Origin: Melghirimyces thermohalophilus
GTDB lineage: Bacteria; Bacillota; Bacilli; Thermoactinomycetales; DSM-45169
Length of the DNA stretch: 64,000 nucleotides
Reading direction: 5' to 3'
NCBI RefSeq assembly: GCF_900102685.1
Contig: NZ_FMZA01000006.1
Location: 1 to 64,000, forward strand
Shown here: positions 1 through 9,104 of the stretch, piece by piece
Layout: each line of letters starts with the position of its first letter
How positions within the stretch are numbered: position 1 is the first letter of the stretch
Translations under genes and position numbers: made by a program
The notes under the pieces: model-generated
The model's input: the letters and a program-made list of their open reading frames with translations, nothing else
Databases searched by the model: none
What the model was told of the DNA's origin: nothing

Positions 1-148
1 GCATCTAAGCGCGAAGCCCCCCTCAAGATGAGATTTCCCACTGGCTAGACCAGGTAAGACCCCTTGTAGATGACAAGGTAGATCGGTCCGAGGTGTAAGC
101 GTGGCAACACGTTCAGCTGACGGATACGAATCGGTCGAGGACTTCTCC
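1..148 (+). rRNA. 23S ribosomal RNA, 3' end (partial)
   Basis: The window opens inside the last ~150 nt of a 23S rRNA. The stretch has the conserved 3'-terminal character: a segment with CGCGAAGCCCCCCTCAAGAT, a later GTAAGCGTGGCAACACGTTC, and the closing GGTCGAGGACTT near 133-144. The exact 3' end is estimated from the family and may be a few bases off. A short spacer with a TTCAGGGT/ACCCTGAA hairpin (about 193-211), probably a processing stem, separates it from the 5S gene. Confidence 0.93.
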
Positions 149-221
149 TGAGTCGCTTCGACTGGTGACAGGTTCTCATTCCGCATCCGGTTTTCAGGGT
201 GCAACCCTGAATGATATAGGG

Positions 222-338
<117 letters not shown>

Positions 339-346
339 AGACCATT

Positions 347-387
347 GTTTCCCTCGATCCCCACCGGACCGGGGGAAACGTTTTTTT
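347..387 (+). terminator. rRNA operon terminator
   Basis: GTTTCCC (347-353) pairs with GGGAAAC (373-379), with an inner CCCC/GGGG pairing, followed by seven T residues. It sits directly after the 5S gene and ends the rrn transcript. Confidence 0.85.
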
Positions 388-428
388 AGGGTTATAAAAC
401 TCCTGCCAAATAGACAGGAAGGAGGAGG

Positions 429-548
429 TTAATGGTCGGCGGCCCGTAATTGTTCCGGCGGTTGGATAAAGAACTGATCGACTGCCCCCTCCTTTTGAAT
501 GATATCCGATAGCTTTTGTTCAGCTGATGGGGTCACATGGATATTCAA
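429..548 (-). pseudogene. possible HesB/IscA-like N-terminal fragment
   Basis: A short minus-strand frame lies between the 5S terminator and the tRNA promoter. From a TTG at 548 it begins MNIHVTPSAEQKLSDIIQKE, which resembles the first strand and helix of HesB/IscA-like proteins. It then diverges and stops after 39 residues, whereas the family is usually ~100 residues. A GGGGGAG lies about 10 nt upstream of the TTG; the longer frame from 611 has no ribosome site. It may be a truncated relic, or a chance similarity. Confidence 0.25.
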
Positions 549-628
549 ACGATGTTCACTCCCCCGTATATCCCCGCCCGTATATGATAGCCGTTTTGAT
601 TGCAACGCCATAAAGAGAAGAAAAGTCC

Positions 629-657
629 TTGACAGAAATGCTCATCCATCATATAAT
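629..657 (+). promoter_or_regulatory. consensus sigma-A promoter of the tRNA cluster
   Basis: A perfect TTGACA (629-634) and TATAAT (652-657) are separated by 17 nt. They sit 39 nt upstream of tRNA-Ser, so transcription would start about 665 and run through the tRNA genes. A match on all 12 positions is typical of stable-RNA promoters. Confidence 0.85.
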
Positions 658-696
658 AAATGATGTCGCATTCGAAAGCGCTCTTTAAAAATTTAT

Positions 697-787
697 GGAG
701 AGGTGTCCGAGAGGCCGAAGGAGCACGATTGGAAATCGTGTAGGCGGTATCCCCGTCTCGAGGGTTCGAATCCCTCCCTCTCCGCCA
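697..787 (+). tRNA. tRNA-Ser (GGA)
   Basis: The cloverleaf is complete with a long variable arm, as expected for class II tRNA. The anticodon stem CACGAT/ATCGTG frames loop TTGGAAA with anticodon GGA, the T-loop GGTTCGAATCC is present, and CCA is encoded at the 3' end. It is first in the cluster after the consensus promoter. Confidence 0.95.
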
Positions 788-879
788 TATTTACCTTTTT
801 ACCTTTTGCAGGTTGAGAGAATGGATCCAAAACAAATCTTGACTGATACGGACTTGTTTGATAAAATCATGGCTGCTGT

Positions 880-955
<76 letters not shown>

Positions 956-965
956 CTTGTTTTTC

Positions 966-1041
<76 letters not shown>

Positions 1042-1051
1042 AAGAGCTTGT

Positions 1052-1125
1052 AGGGGCGTAGTTCAATGGTAGAACAGAGGTCTCCAAAACCTCAAATGCG
1101 GGTTCGATTCCTGCCGCCCCTGCCA
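1052..1125 (+). tRNA. tRNA-Trp (CCA)
   Basis: This 74 nt tRNA has acceptor AGGGGCG paired with TGCCCCT-type 3' strand. The anticodon stem GAGGT/ACCTC frames loop CTCCAAA with anticodon CCA. The discriminator is G and the terminal CCA is encoded. It is the fourth member of the cluster; the next gene, yugN, lies on the opposite strand. Confidence 0.95.
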
Positions 1126-1132
1126 TTTATCT

Positions 1133-1561
1133 TTACCTTTGCTGTAATTCCTTTTGGAACCGCCGCTCCAATTGATTGATCTCGGATTGTGCCCGTTCTG
1201 TCCATTTCGCATTAACTTTTGCATCTTTATCGGCAGGTTCAGCAAACTGGTTGACAGAACCTGAAATCAAACCGGCTTGAGCTTGTTGATTGCCTCCATC
1301 TTGATAAATATGCTTTAGCACGAAGGGTTGACCGATGCGAAGGGTTGCTGATCGTGTGCCGATGCTTCCTTCAACAGCAGTGACGGGTATGCGGAGATAG
1401 ATACGGTGTTCCCGGTCGTTTTCCCAATCAAGAGCCTTATCGTAGTAACCGTGATCGTACTCATAACCGCCTCCGAGAACAAACCCTTCTTCATTAAAAA
1501 GGCGGTCCAATGGAATGAAGTCACCTTCCTGGTTTTCCAGGCTGGATTGTAAAGGGATCAT
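1133..1561 (-). CDS. yugN: YugN-like family protein
   Basis: The 142-residue protein is of the YugN-like type, a conserved Bacillales family of unknown function. Supporting segments are the N-terminal IPLQSSLE, the central GGGYEYDHGYYD and YLRIPVTAVEGS, and the later NQFAEPADKDA, in the order usual for the family. The ATG at 1561 is preferred over the GTG at 1570 because AAGGAG lies 8 nt upstream of the ATG and would be too close to the GTG. It lies inside the tRNA cluster on the opposite strand, so it is transcribed against the tRNAs and its 3' end is 7 nt from tRNA-Trp. No signal peptide or membrane segment is visible. The family call is good; the role is unknown. Confidence 0.85.
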   Translation of the reverse strand: MIPLQSSLENQEGDFIPLDRLFNEEGFVLGGGYEYDHGYYDKALDWENDREHRIYLRIPVTAVEGSIGTRSATLRIGQPFVLKHIYQDGGNQQAQAGLISGSVNQFAEPADKDAKVNAKWTERAQSEINQLERRFQKELQQR

Positions 1562-1623
1562 GTTGTTCACTCCTTTTTCAACTGACTTTATTGTTTGTCT
1601 CCTGACTGCATTTCATTCTTTAT

Positions 1624-1697
1624 GGCGGCATAGCCAAGTGGTAAGGCAGAGGACTGCAAATCCTTTATCCCCGGTTCGAATCCGGGTGCCGCCTCCA
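1624..1697 (+). tRNA. tRNA-Cys (GCA)
   Basis: This 74 nt tRNA has acceptor GGCGGCA paired with TGCCGCC, anticodon loop ACTGCAAAT giving GCA, a discriminator T and encoded CCA. It is separated from the upstream tRNAs by yugN, so it may depend on read-through from the 629 promoter or on an unseen promoter. Confidence 0.96.
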
Positions 1698-1727
1698 ATC
1701 CCTCTTACATTTTAAAATAAATACTGC

Positions 1728-1815
1728 GCGGACGTGGCGGAATCGGCAGACGCGCTAGATTCAGGATCTAGTGGTCATTGCGACCGTGGAGGTTCAAGTC
1801 CTCTCGTCCGCACCA
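1728..1815 (+). tRNA. tRNA-Leu (CAG), copy 1
   Basis: This is a class II tRNA with a long variable arm. Acceptor GCGGACG pairs with CGTCCGC. The anticodon stem CTAGA/TCTAG frames loop TTCAGGA with anticodon CAG, and CCA is encoded. It is base-identical to the copy at 2018-2105. Confidence 0.95.
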
Positions 1816-1821
1816 TTCTAT

Positions 1822-1898
<77 letters not shown>

Positions 1899-1930
1899 AA
1901 GCACCGGCCCATTTGGACCGGTGCTTTTTA
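1899..1930 (+). terminator. tRNA terminator, copy 1
   Basis: AAGCACCGG pairs with CCGGTGCTT across a short loop and is followed by a T run. It is part of the duplicated 202 bp unit. Confidence 0.85.
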
Positions 1931-1958
1931 GTTTTCCTTGTGTGTGTATAAAAAACCC

Positions 1959-1987
1959 TTGACTATTCAAGCTAAACATTATAGAAT
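1959..1987 (+). promoter_or_regulatory. promoter of the second Leu-Arg tRNA unit
   Basis: TTGACT (1959-1964) and TAGAAT (1982-1987) are spaced by 17 nt, 31 nt upstream of the second tRNA-Leu. It lies between the first unit's terminator and the second unit, which makes the second copy an independent transcript. Confidence 0.65.
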
Positions 1988-2017
1988 AAGATGTGTTGAC
2001 GGAAAATAAATTGTTAT

Positions 2018-2105
2018 GCGGACGTGGCGGAATCGGCAGACGCGCTAGATTCAGGATCTAGTGGTCATTGCGACCGTGGAGGTTCAAGTCCTCTCGTCCG
2101 CACCA
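2018..2105 (+). tRNA. tRNA-Leu (CAG), copy 2
   Basis: It is identical to the tRNA-Leu at 1728-1815, shifted by exactly 290 bp. It has its own upstream promoter. Confidence 0.95.
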
Positions 2106-2111
2106 TTCTAT

Positions 2112-2188
<77 letters not shown>

Positions 2189-2221
2189 AAGCACCGGCCC
2201 ATTTGGACCGGTGCTTTTTTG
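2189..2221 (+). terminator. tRNA terminator, copy 2
   Basis: This is the same AAGCACCGG/CCGGTGCTT hairpin with a T run as in copy 1. The identity between the two units ends inside this T run, at 2219. Confidence 0.85.
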
Positions 2222-2313
2222 TGTAAGGTTCATGATAACGGGAGAAGGGATGTTTTATCGCTTGTGTAACCTGATCTTATTGGCCCGATCAGTCCTTAGG
2301 GGATGTCAGTATT

Positions 2314-3810
2314 TCATTTCTTTTTTGAAGGTTTTCTGTTTTCCTGTTCGATCATTCGCCAAATCTTCGGGTCTTCTGCACCCAGGTACCAATGGGTGAT
2401 ACCTCCGAGCTTAGGGTATTGCTTTTTAAGAAGTTGAAACTTGGTGCGGTAGCCGATGGCGTCTTGATAATACCCGATCCAGGTTTCCCCGTCATCGCGA
2501 TAGCGGAACCAGGGCTCCCCGCTTTTACCCCTGTGGACATTCAATTGATGGTGACGAATCAAACGTTGTGCTTCGCTGTAGGATAGGGGGGCCAATTGAT
2601 CAGGATCGGACCAGATGTATCCATGTCCGGAGAGGCTGACGTTGATTTTTTTCGCAGGGATGGTCTGCAGGGCATAATTGAGCACCTGTTCCATCCAAGA
2701 AAGCGGGGCGGAGGGGCCTTCCTTGTTCCAACTGTAGTGATAGGCCATGATTTTGACGCTGTCTGCTGCCTCTCCGAGACTTTTCCAGTCTTGGGCTTGT
2801 TGGACGGGGGAAATTCCGGCGTCATTGGTTTTCGGATGCACTGCGATGCTTAACCAGCGGTCCTTCTCGTGAAGATGTCTGGATAAATTTTGGACAAACT
2901 CAACGAAGGATTTTCGATCCTGTGGCAATAAGGGTTGAAATTGAATTTCAACTCCGTCGTATCCGTAATGTTCTACCCACCGCAGGATTTCCCGGGTCAG
3001 CATGTCCCTTTTCTTGGGATCCTGCAGTAACCGATGAATCTGTCCGGGTGCGTATTGGGAGCCGATTACCGGCAGTTGGCGCATGCGGTGTTTGTCGACG
3101 ATGGAGCGGATACGTGCGGGAAGCTTTTCAGACCCGTGACGAAGCCGGAGCGTGCCATTGGCTTGTACATCCAGCCATGGGTAGTTGAGTTCATCGATCT
3201 GCTCAGCCATCTTCTCTAAGCGGTCCAAGGCTTTTTTTTCATCCCAGTAGGGAAAACGGACAGACAGCTGCATCTGACGATTGTTGGGGGAAGCTACAGG
3301 GGAAAGGTCGGGGGGATGCAGACGGGCTGGAATATGGTGTTCCGGTGATTTTCGGGGAGAAAAGCTGTGGTGACGGTTCATATCGGGGTTGTGCCAGTTG
3401 TTGTGGGGAATCCGGTGACTCGGCCCTGTCGCCGGGGGAGCTTGGATTTTCTGATCGCGAGGTGTTTCCTTTTCCGGATCCGCCTGAGCAGCGGTGTTAG
3501 GATCTGACGGATCCCACCAATCGGCTGGCTCCTCATCAGAGGAAGTGTCACGGCTCGGATGATGTTCCGTCCGCTTTTCAGCCCTTTGAAGTGTTTTTGA
3601 CGTCTCCCTTTCTCCGTTCCAATGAAAGAAACCGTCCGCCCATCTTCCGCCGAGACCGACGAGCAAAAATAAAACGATGAGGACAGTCAGGATTCGTCGG
3701 TTCCGGCGGCGGCGACTGGATGGAGCCGGCACATCGGTTTCAGGTTTCGATCCTTGGAGATGGTATTGGTTTCGCAATGGGCCGGAACCCTCCCTTCTAT
3801 TTTGTTCCAT
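2314..3810 (-). CDS. membrane-anchored GH18-like (YaaH/SleL-type) protein with degenerate active site
   Basis: The 498-residue protein has a basic cytoplasmic N-terminus, one membrane segment (about residues 40-57), a low-complexity Pro/Asp/Glu linker to about 180, then a glycoside hydrolase 18-type barrel like those of spore cortex N-acetylglucosaminidases. The barrel is recognised from the beta-4 strand YGYDGVEIQFQ, the following VEFVQNLSRHLH, and the beta-6 strand VKIMAYHYSW. In GH18 enzymes beta-4 reads DGxDxDxE; here the catalytic Glu and the preceding Asp are both Gln. The domain is therefore probably a binding or structural module rather than a hydrolase (inference). It is a single gene, convergent with the tRNA cluster. 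It could still act on cell wall through other residues, but nothing visible supports that. Confidence 0.75.
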   Translation of the reverse strand: MEQNRREGSGPLRNQYHLQGSKPETDVPAPSSRRRRNRRILTVLIVLFLLVGLGGRWADGFFHWNGERETSKTLQRAEKRTEHHPSRDTSSDEEPADWWDPSDPNTAAQADPEKETPRDQKIQAPPATGPSHRIPHNNWHNPDMNRHHSFSPRKSPEHHIPARLHPPDLSPVASPNNRQMQLSVRFPYWDEKKALDRLEKMAEQIDELNYPWLDVQANGTLRLRHGSEKLPARIRSIVDKHRMRQLPVIGSQYAPGQIHRLLQDPKKRDMLTREILRWVEHYGYDGVEIQFQPLLPQDRKSFVEFVQNLSRHLHEKDRWLSIAVHPKTNDAGISPVQQAQDWKSLGEAADSVKIMAYHYSWNKEGPSAPLSWMEQVLNYALQTIPAKKINVSLSGHGYIWSDPDQLAPLSYSEAQRLIRHHQLNVHRGKSGEPWFRYRDDGETWIGYYQDAIGYRTKFQLLKKQYPKLGGITHWYLGAEDPKIWRMIEQENRKPSKKK

Positions 3811-3924
3811 ATTTTATAGCAAAGAACCAATCATTAACAGGTAAAAGCGGTTAAAAGCCACCTTTGGTTGGATTTAATTAGATCATAGGAACTATTTTCA
3901 ATACAGGGATATGTTGAATAGCGT

Positions 3925-3955
3925 AAAAAACGGTTCCGGTGGCCCACCGGAACCG
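3925..3955 (-). terminator. mnmA terminator
   Basis: CGGTTCCGGTGG pairs with CCACCGGAACCG. On the minus strand the hairpin is followed by six T residues. It lies 14 nt past the mnmA stop. Confidence 0.85.
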
Positions 3956-3968
3956 TTGGCTGCACATA

Positions 3969-5099
<1,131 letters not shown>

Positions 5100-5218
5100 T
5101 TATATGGGGGGCTCCGTTGTAATCTAGAAGATATTCATCCCAAAAGCGGAATGAATCCATCGAAGGGACTCCATTCTATATATTATAACATGTCCATTCG
5201 ATGGAAGGGAATTTCGTC

Positions 5219-6568
5219 ATGGCTACCAATAAGCGGCGAATCCGTTGGACGCCTCCGCGAGTTCTTGTGGTCAGTTTTATCATTACCATAGTGACTGGAA
5301 CCCTTTTGCTCTCCCTTCCGATCGCTACCGAAGGGAAGGAGCCTCTTTCTTTGTTGGATGCTCTATTTACCGCTACTTCAGCGGTTTGTGTGACTGGACT
5401 GGTGGTGCAAGACACGGCGCGCACCTTCAGCACCTTTGGCGAAGTGGTGATCTTGGTATTGATCCAGGTTGGGGGATTAGGTGTGACGGGCTTCGCCACC
5501 TTTTTTGCGTTGCTGGTAGGGATGAAGGTAGGCGTCAAGGAACGGCTGGTCCTTTCAGAAACGTTTAATTTGGAGCAGCTCGGTGGAGTGGTGGAACTTT
5601 TAAAATCCATTTTGTTGATCTTTGTTATCTTTGAGGGAGCGGGTACCCTCATTTTGGCTACGCGCTTCATACCGATATGGGGATGGGGAAAGGGATGGTA
5701 CTACGCCGTCTTTCACAGCATTTCTGCCTTTAACAACGGCGGTTTCGACCTGAACGGAGAGTTTGGCAAATTTAGCAGCCTGACCCCCTATGTGGAAGAT
5801 CCTGTGATCAGCTTAACTGTGGCTGCGTTATTTATCGCAGGTGGTCTCGGGTTTATCGTCGTCGTGGAGCTTCTCCAGTATCGGTGGACTCAGCGACTGA
5901 GCCTCCATACCAAGCTGGTGTTACTGGCCAATGTGCTGTTAATTTTTTTGGGGGCTGGAGGGATCCTCCTCATTGAGTGGGGAAACCCGGATACGCTTGC
6001 CGGCCATTCCTTCGGAAACACCCTCGTCGCCGCTTTCTTTCAGGGAGTAACTCCGCGAAGCAGCGGACTCACAACGCTGGAACTGGATGGTCTTTATCCC
6101 GCATCCAAGTTTCTTATCATTTTGCTGATGTTTATCGGGGCTTCACCGGGTTCCACAGGGGGCGGGATTAAAACCACTACCTTTATCACCATTTTACTTG
6201 CAGTATGGAGCATGATGCGGGGGCGGGAGGATGTGATCACCTTTCGCAGAAGGGTGCCTCATTCTCAGGTATATCGGGCGTTGACAGTTACGGTGCTTAC
6301 CATGGGACTGGTGGTCGTGGTCACGATGGTATTGACCATTACCGAATCTTCCGATGTGATGATCGTTCTTTTTGAAACGGTTTCCGCGGCGGCTACGGTA
6401 GGCCTTTCTCTTGGGATCACTCCCGAATTGTCCTCTTTAGGCAAAGTTCTGATCATCATCACTATGTTTCTCGGTCGATTAGGGCCAATGACAGTAGCAT
6501 TTGCTATCGCCCGAAAAACTTTGCGCGAGCGTTATCGTCATCCAGAGGAGAAACCACTGATCGGTTAA
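5219..6568 (+). CDS. ktrB: TrkH/KtrB family potassium uptake channel subunit
   Basis: This 449-residue membrane protein forms the K+-translocating subunit of a Ktr-type uptake system, which works with a cytoplasmic KtrA gating ring. All four pore loops can be read: TSAVCVTGLVVQDT (~60), HSISAFNNGGFDL (~170), VTPRSSGLTTLE (~275) and ETVSAAATVGLSLG (~385), each with the selectivity-filter glycine. The ATG at 5219 has AAGGGA 9 nt upstream; the ATG at 5201 is in frame but has no site. No ktrA gene is adjacent, so the partner must be encoded elsewhere. It ends with an ordinary stop before a hairpin. Confidence 0.93.
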   Translation: MATNKRRIRWTPPRVLVVSFIITIVTGTLLLSLPIATEGKEPLSLLDALFTATSAVCVTGLVVQDTARTFSTFGEVVILVLIQVGGLGVTGFATFFALLVGMKVGVKERLVLSETFNLEQLGGVVELLKSILLIFVIFEGAGTLILATRFIPIWGWGKGWYYAVFHSISAFNNGGFDLNGEFGKFSSLTPYVEDPVISLTVAALFIAGGLGFIVVVELLQYRWTQRLSLHTKLVLLANVLLIFLGAGGILLIEWGNPDTLAGHSFGNTLVAAFFQGVTPRSSGLTTLELDGLYPASKFLIILLMFIGASPGSTGGGIKTTTFITILLAVWSMMRGREDVITFRRRVPHSQVYRALTVTVLTMGLVVVVTMVLTITESSDVMIVLFETVSAAATVGLSLGITPELSSLGKVLIIITMFLGRLGPMTVAFAIARKTLRERYRHPEEKPLIG

Positions 6569-6856
6569 ATGAAAAAGGCCTCCGACCTCCAACTTATTGT
6601 GTATATCGGAGGCCCCCAATGGGCTGAAATCGGCTTTGTACTGAAGCGGTATTATCATAAAGGGGAGATTTGTCGTAAAATCAAAGAAGGAAAGAAGTTT
6701 TCGCGTTCTATGGGAAGATGAAAAGATGGGGTAGCTGTCGCTTCGACAAAACTTCGCATGACGACCTAAAATATCCCAAAAAATCACCTCGACCTGAAAT
6801 GGCTATTGTTTTACAATTCTTTTAAGTTGACAAACAGTGAATAAGGAGGTTGGGGC
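6569..6856. other. intergenic region with a hairpin
   Basis: GGCCTCCGA (from about 6578) pairs with TCGGAGGCC (about 6605) across a long loop. The T-rich flank is on the minus-strand side, so it could end a minus-strand transcript or act as a bidirectional stop after ktrB. I see no gene in the rest. The TPR gene's ribosome site is at the right edge. Confidence 0.4.
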
Positions 6857-7765
6857 ATGGGACAGATTCCCTTATTCGACGAGTTGGGACATCTGATCTG
6901 GACCGACCGTGAAGAATTTCGCCATCATGTGATACCAGAAAATATAAAGGCCGATTGGGACAACGCGCAAAATTTGTACAGCTTTGTGGTTCAGTTATAT
7001 AAAGACGGTTTTCTGGAGGAAGCGGAGCAGGGAGCCGATCGGTTGCTGGAACTGAGTAACCGTGAGGAGGAAGCCCTGCTGTTAAAGGTGCTGGTGTTGA
7101 TGAAAAAAGAGGAGAATGAACAGGCCCAGGAATTGCTTCAGGAGTGTATCGACCGTTTCCCCGAGCGGGGGGTGGCCCATACTTATCTGGCCAGGCTTTA
7201 TGCCCATCGATCCCAACGGGAACAGGTGATCGCTCATTTGCAGGAAGGTTTGAAAAAAGAGCCGAACCAGGAGACGGGCCTTCGCATGTTATCGGAATGG
7301 ATGGGAGATTCGGAGAAAGTGATCGCCTTTTTAACCATGCTAACAGAGCAGGAGGAAGCTTGGTGGCCCTCGTTGGAACTGGGACGGCTGTTCCTTCTGG
7401 AAGGTCGATCCGAAGAAGCATTGGAGCAGTTTTCCCAGGCGATGATCCGGACCCGGGCGTATCGGGAAGATCCTGAGGGGTTGCCGGAGTGGGAGGAGGA
7501 AGTGGCGGCGATGACCGCCTCCGCCCTGTTGCGAAAAGAGGGGCGTTTTTCTGAAGTGCTGCGATTTTGCGAGCAATTTTGGACCCCGGCCTATGTAACC
7601 CCGTTCCATGGACTGGATTATGCTCATACCCTCGATGAATCGGGGCAAACCCAGAAAGCAGTGGAGGTACTGTCTCGGATGTTAGAATACCTCGATCCCG
7701 AATATACCAATGTGGTATCGATGCGGATCGAACAATTCAAAGGAAAAGCATTGAGCAAAACCTGA
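6857..7765 (+). CDS. tetratricopeptide repeat protein
   Basis: The 302-residue soluble protein is built of helical repeats. TPR-like pairs are visible around residues 40-70 (GFLEEAEQGADRLLELSNRE), 75-105 (ENEQAQELLQECIDRFP), 110-140 and 185-205 (GRSEEALEQFSQAM). Such proteins are scaffolds for protein-protein contacts; no catalytic domain is seen. The ATG at 6857 follows AAGGAGG with 6-8 nt spacing. There is no signal peptide. A GGGAGGA/TCCTCCC hairpin (about 7788-7806) lies downstream but lacks a T run. The partner is unknown. Confidence 0.8.
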   Translation: MGQIPLFDELGHLIWTDREEFRHHVIPENIKADWDNAQNLYSFVVQLYKDGFLEEAEQGADRLLELSNREEEALLLKVLVLMKKEENEQAQELLQECIDRFPERGVAHTYLARLYAHRSQREQVIAHLQEGLKKEPNQETGLRMLSEWMGDSEKVIAFLTMLTEQEEAWWPSLELGRLFLLEGRSEEALEQFSQAMIRTRAYREDPEGLPEWEEEVAAMTASALLRKEGRFSEVLRFCEQFWTPAYVTPFHGLDYAHTLDESGQTQKAVEVLSRMLEYLDPEYTNVVSMRIEQFKGKALSKT

Positions 7766-7867
7766 GGTTTTTCCCGTCTTCCCCATCCGGGAGGAGCATC
7801 CTCCCGCTTGTAACGGAATGGATGTCGGTTTTGATAAGGTTATGATGGACAGAGCGGGGTGAACGGT

Positions 7868-8194
7868 ATGGGGCAGCCTTTTTCGTTTTTTTTCGATGAA
7901 CGGTTGGAGGTGACGCGCCCGCTCCTCCACGTGGAATATGAATCGATGCCTACAGAAGTCCGCCACCAGTTTGAACTGAAATGCCAGCAGATCTGCGCCA
8001 CCATTCCGGAAAAACTGAAGGAATGGGAGCGCCGCTATCTGGAGCGGTTTGAAGCGCTCAACCAGGCGGAGGACGAGGCAGAATTTGATCGACTCTGGGA
8101 AGAGATGGACCGGATATCCAGCCGCATCGCCGATTTGAATCTTCTGTATCTGCATATTGAGGGCAAAAACCTCGGAGCGAACGTTTTCGCATAG
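7868..8194 (+). CDS. small conserved hypothetical protein
   Basis: This 108-residue acidic, helix-rich protein has no signal peptide or membrane segment. The centre, with KEWERRYLERFEALNQ and EFDRLWEEMDRISSRI, predicts two amphipathic helices or a short coiled coil. I do not recognise the family. The ATG at 7868 is chosen because GGGGTG lies 5-6 nt upstream; the in-frame GTG at 7859 has no site. It is followed by a strong terminator and so is a single-gene unit. No function is assigned. Confidence 0.6.
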   Translation: MGQPFSFFFDERLEVTRPLLHVEYESMPTEVRHQFELKCQQICATIPEKLKEWERRYLERFEALNQAEDEAEFDRLWEEMDRISSRIADLNLLYLHIEGKNLGANVFA

Positions 8195-8225
8195 AAAAAC
8201 CCCGCGAGTAACCGCGGGGTTTTTC
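8195..8225 (+). terminator. rho-independent terminator
   Basis: CCCCGCG pairs with CGCGGGG across a six-base loop, flanked by five A on the left and five T on the right. It should work in both directions. Confidence 0.9.
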
Positions 8226-8483
8226 TGATCACAACACCTGTACTAGGTGGGGGGACCTATTTGGTAAGTTAACCCAAGAATAAAAGAGATATACATGGCG
8301 ACAGCATTGGCATGCAGTGGGAATTCGCATGATCGTCTATGGTTCCGGGTACGCTGACAGAAGAGAAATTAGCTAAACCGACACGAAAATTTCTTTTCTA
8401 TCAACAGAAAAACGATTATCATAAGATGTGGTTGATTTGATTAGAAAGATGGGTCGTCGCCCGTCAATAAGGGGGTAACCGAA

Positions 8484-9104
8484 TTGTTTTTCAATCGGTC
8501 AAAGGACTCCGTCTTCTACCAGACGCTGGTAGAAGCGGCCGGTAATATCGTGGAAGCGATGCAGCTTTTTCGACAAAATGTCGAGACGCTGGAACACAAA
8601 GAATCCTATGCGGAAAAGCTGAAAGACCTTGAAAACAAGGGGGATGAATACACCCATATTGTGATTCGTGAATTGAATCAAACCTTCGTGACACCGATGG
8701 ATCGGGAAGATCTGCTTCAACTGGCTGTCAAGTTGGATGATGTGCTGGACGGAGTGGAAGCATGCGCCTCCCGCTTTGTTTATTGTCATGTGAATAAAAC
8801 CACACCGCATTTGATGCAGTTTGCTGAAATGCTGGAGAAATGCGCCGAATATCTGCAGGAAGCCTTTATCTCCTTGGAGAAACGAGATTTTAACAGCATC
8901 CAAAAATATGTGGTGGAAATCAACCTCTTGGAAAACCAAGCGGATCGCCTGATGCGGGAATCGGTCGGCGGTCTCTTTGAAGAGCAGAAGGACCCCATCG
9001 AGTTGATCAAGATGAAGGAGCTCTACGAAACCTTGGAAGGTGTCACCGACAGCGCGGAGGATCTGGCTAACGTGCTGGAAAGCGTGGTTATGAAATATGC
9101 TTGA
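8484..9104 (+). CDS. DUF47/PhoU-like protein paired with a phosphate transporter
   Basis: The 206-residue protein is all alpha-helical and belongs to the DUF47 family (YkaA-type), which is related to PhoU and commonly encoded just before Pit transporters. Family signs are the first helix with FYQTLVEAAGNIVEAM, the acidic LKDLENKGDEYTHIVIREL, and the later TPMDREDLLQLAVKLDDVLD, which carries likely metal-binding Glu/Asp. The start is a TTG at 8484 with GGGGGT upstream. It overlaps the Pit gene by 8 nt, so the two are translationally coupled. The likely role is to control the transporter's activity (inference from family and context). Confidence 0.88.
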   Translation: MFFNRSKDSVFYQTLVEAAGNIVEAMQLFRQNVETLEHKESYAEKLKDLENKGDEYTHIVIRELNQTFVTPMDREDLLQLAVKLDDVLDGVEACASRFVYCHVNKTTPHLMQFAEMLEKCAEYLQEAFISLEKRDFNSIQKYVVEINLLENQADRLMRESVGGLFEEQKDPIELIKMKELYETLEGVTDSAEDLANVLESVVMKYA

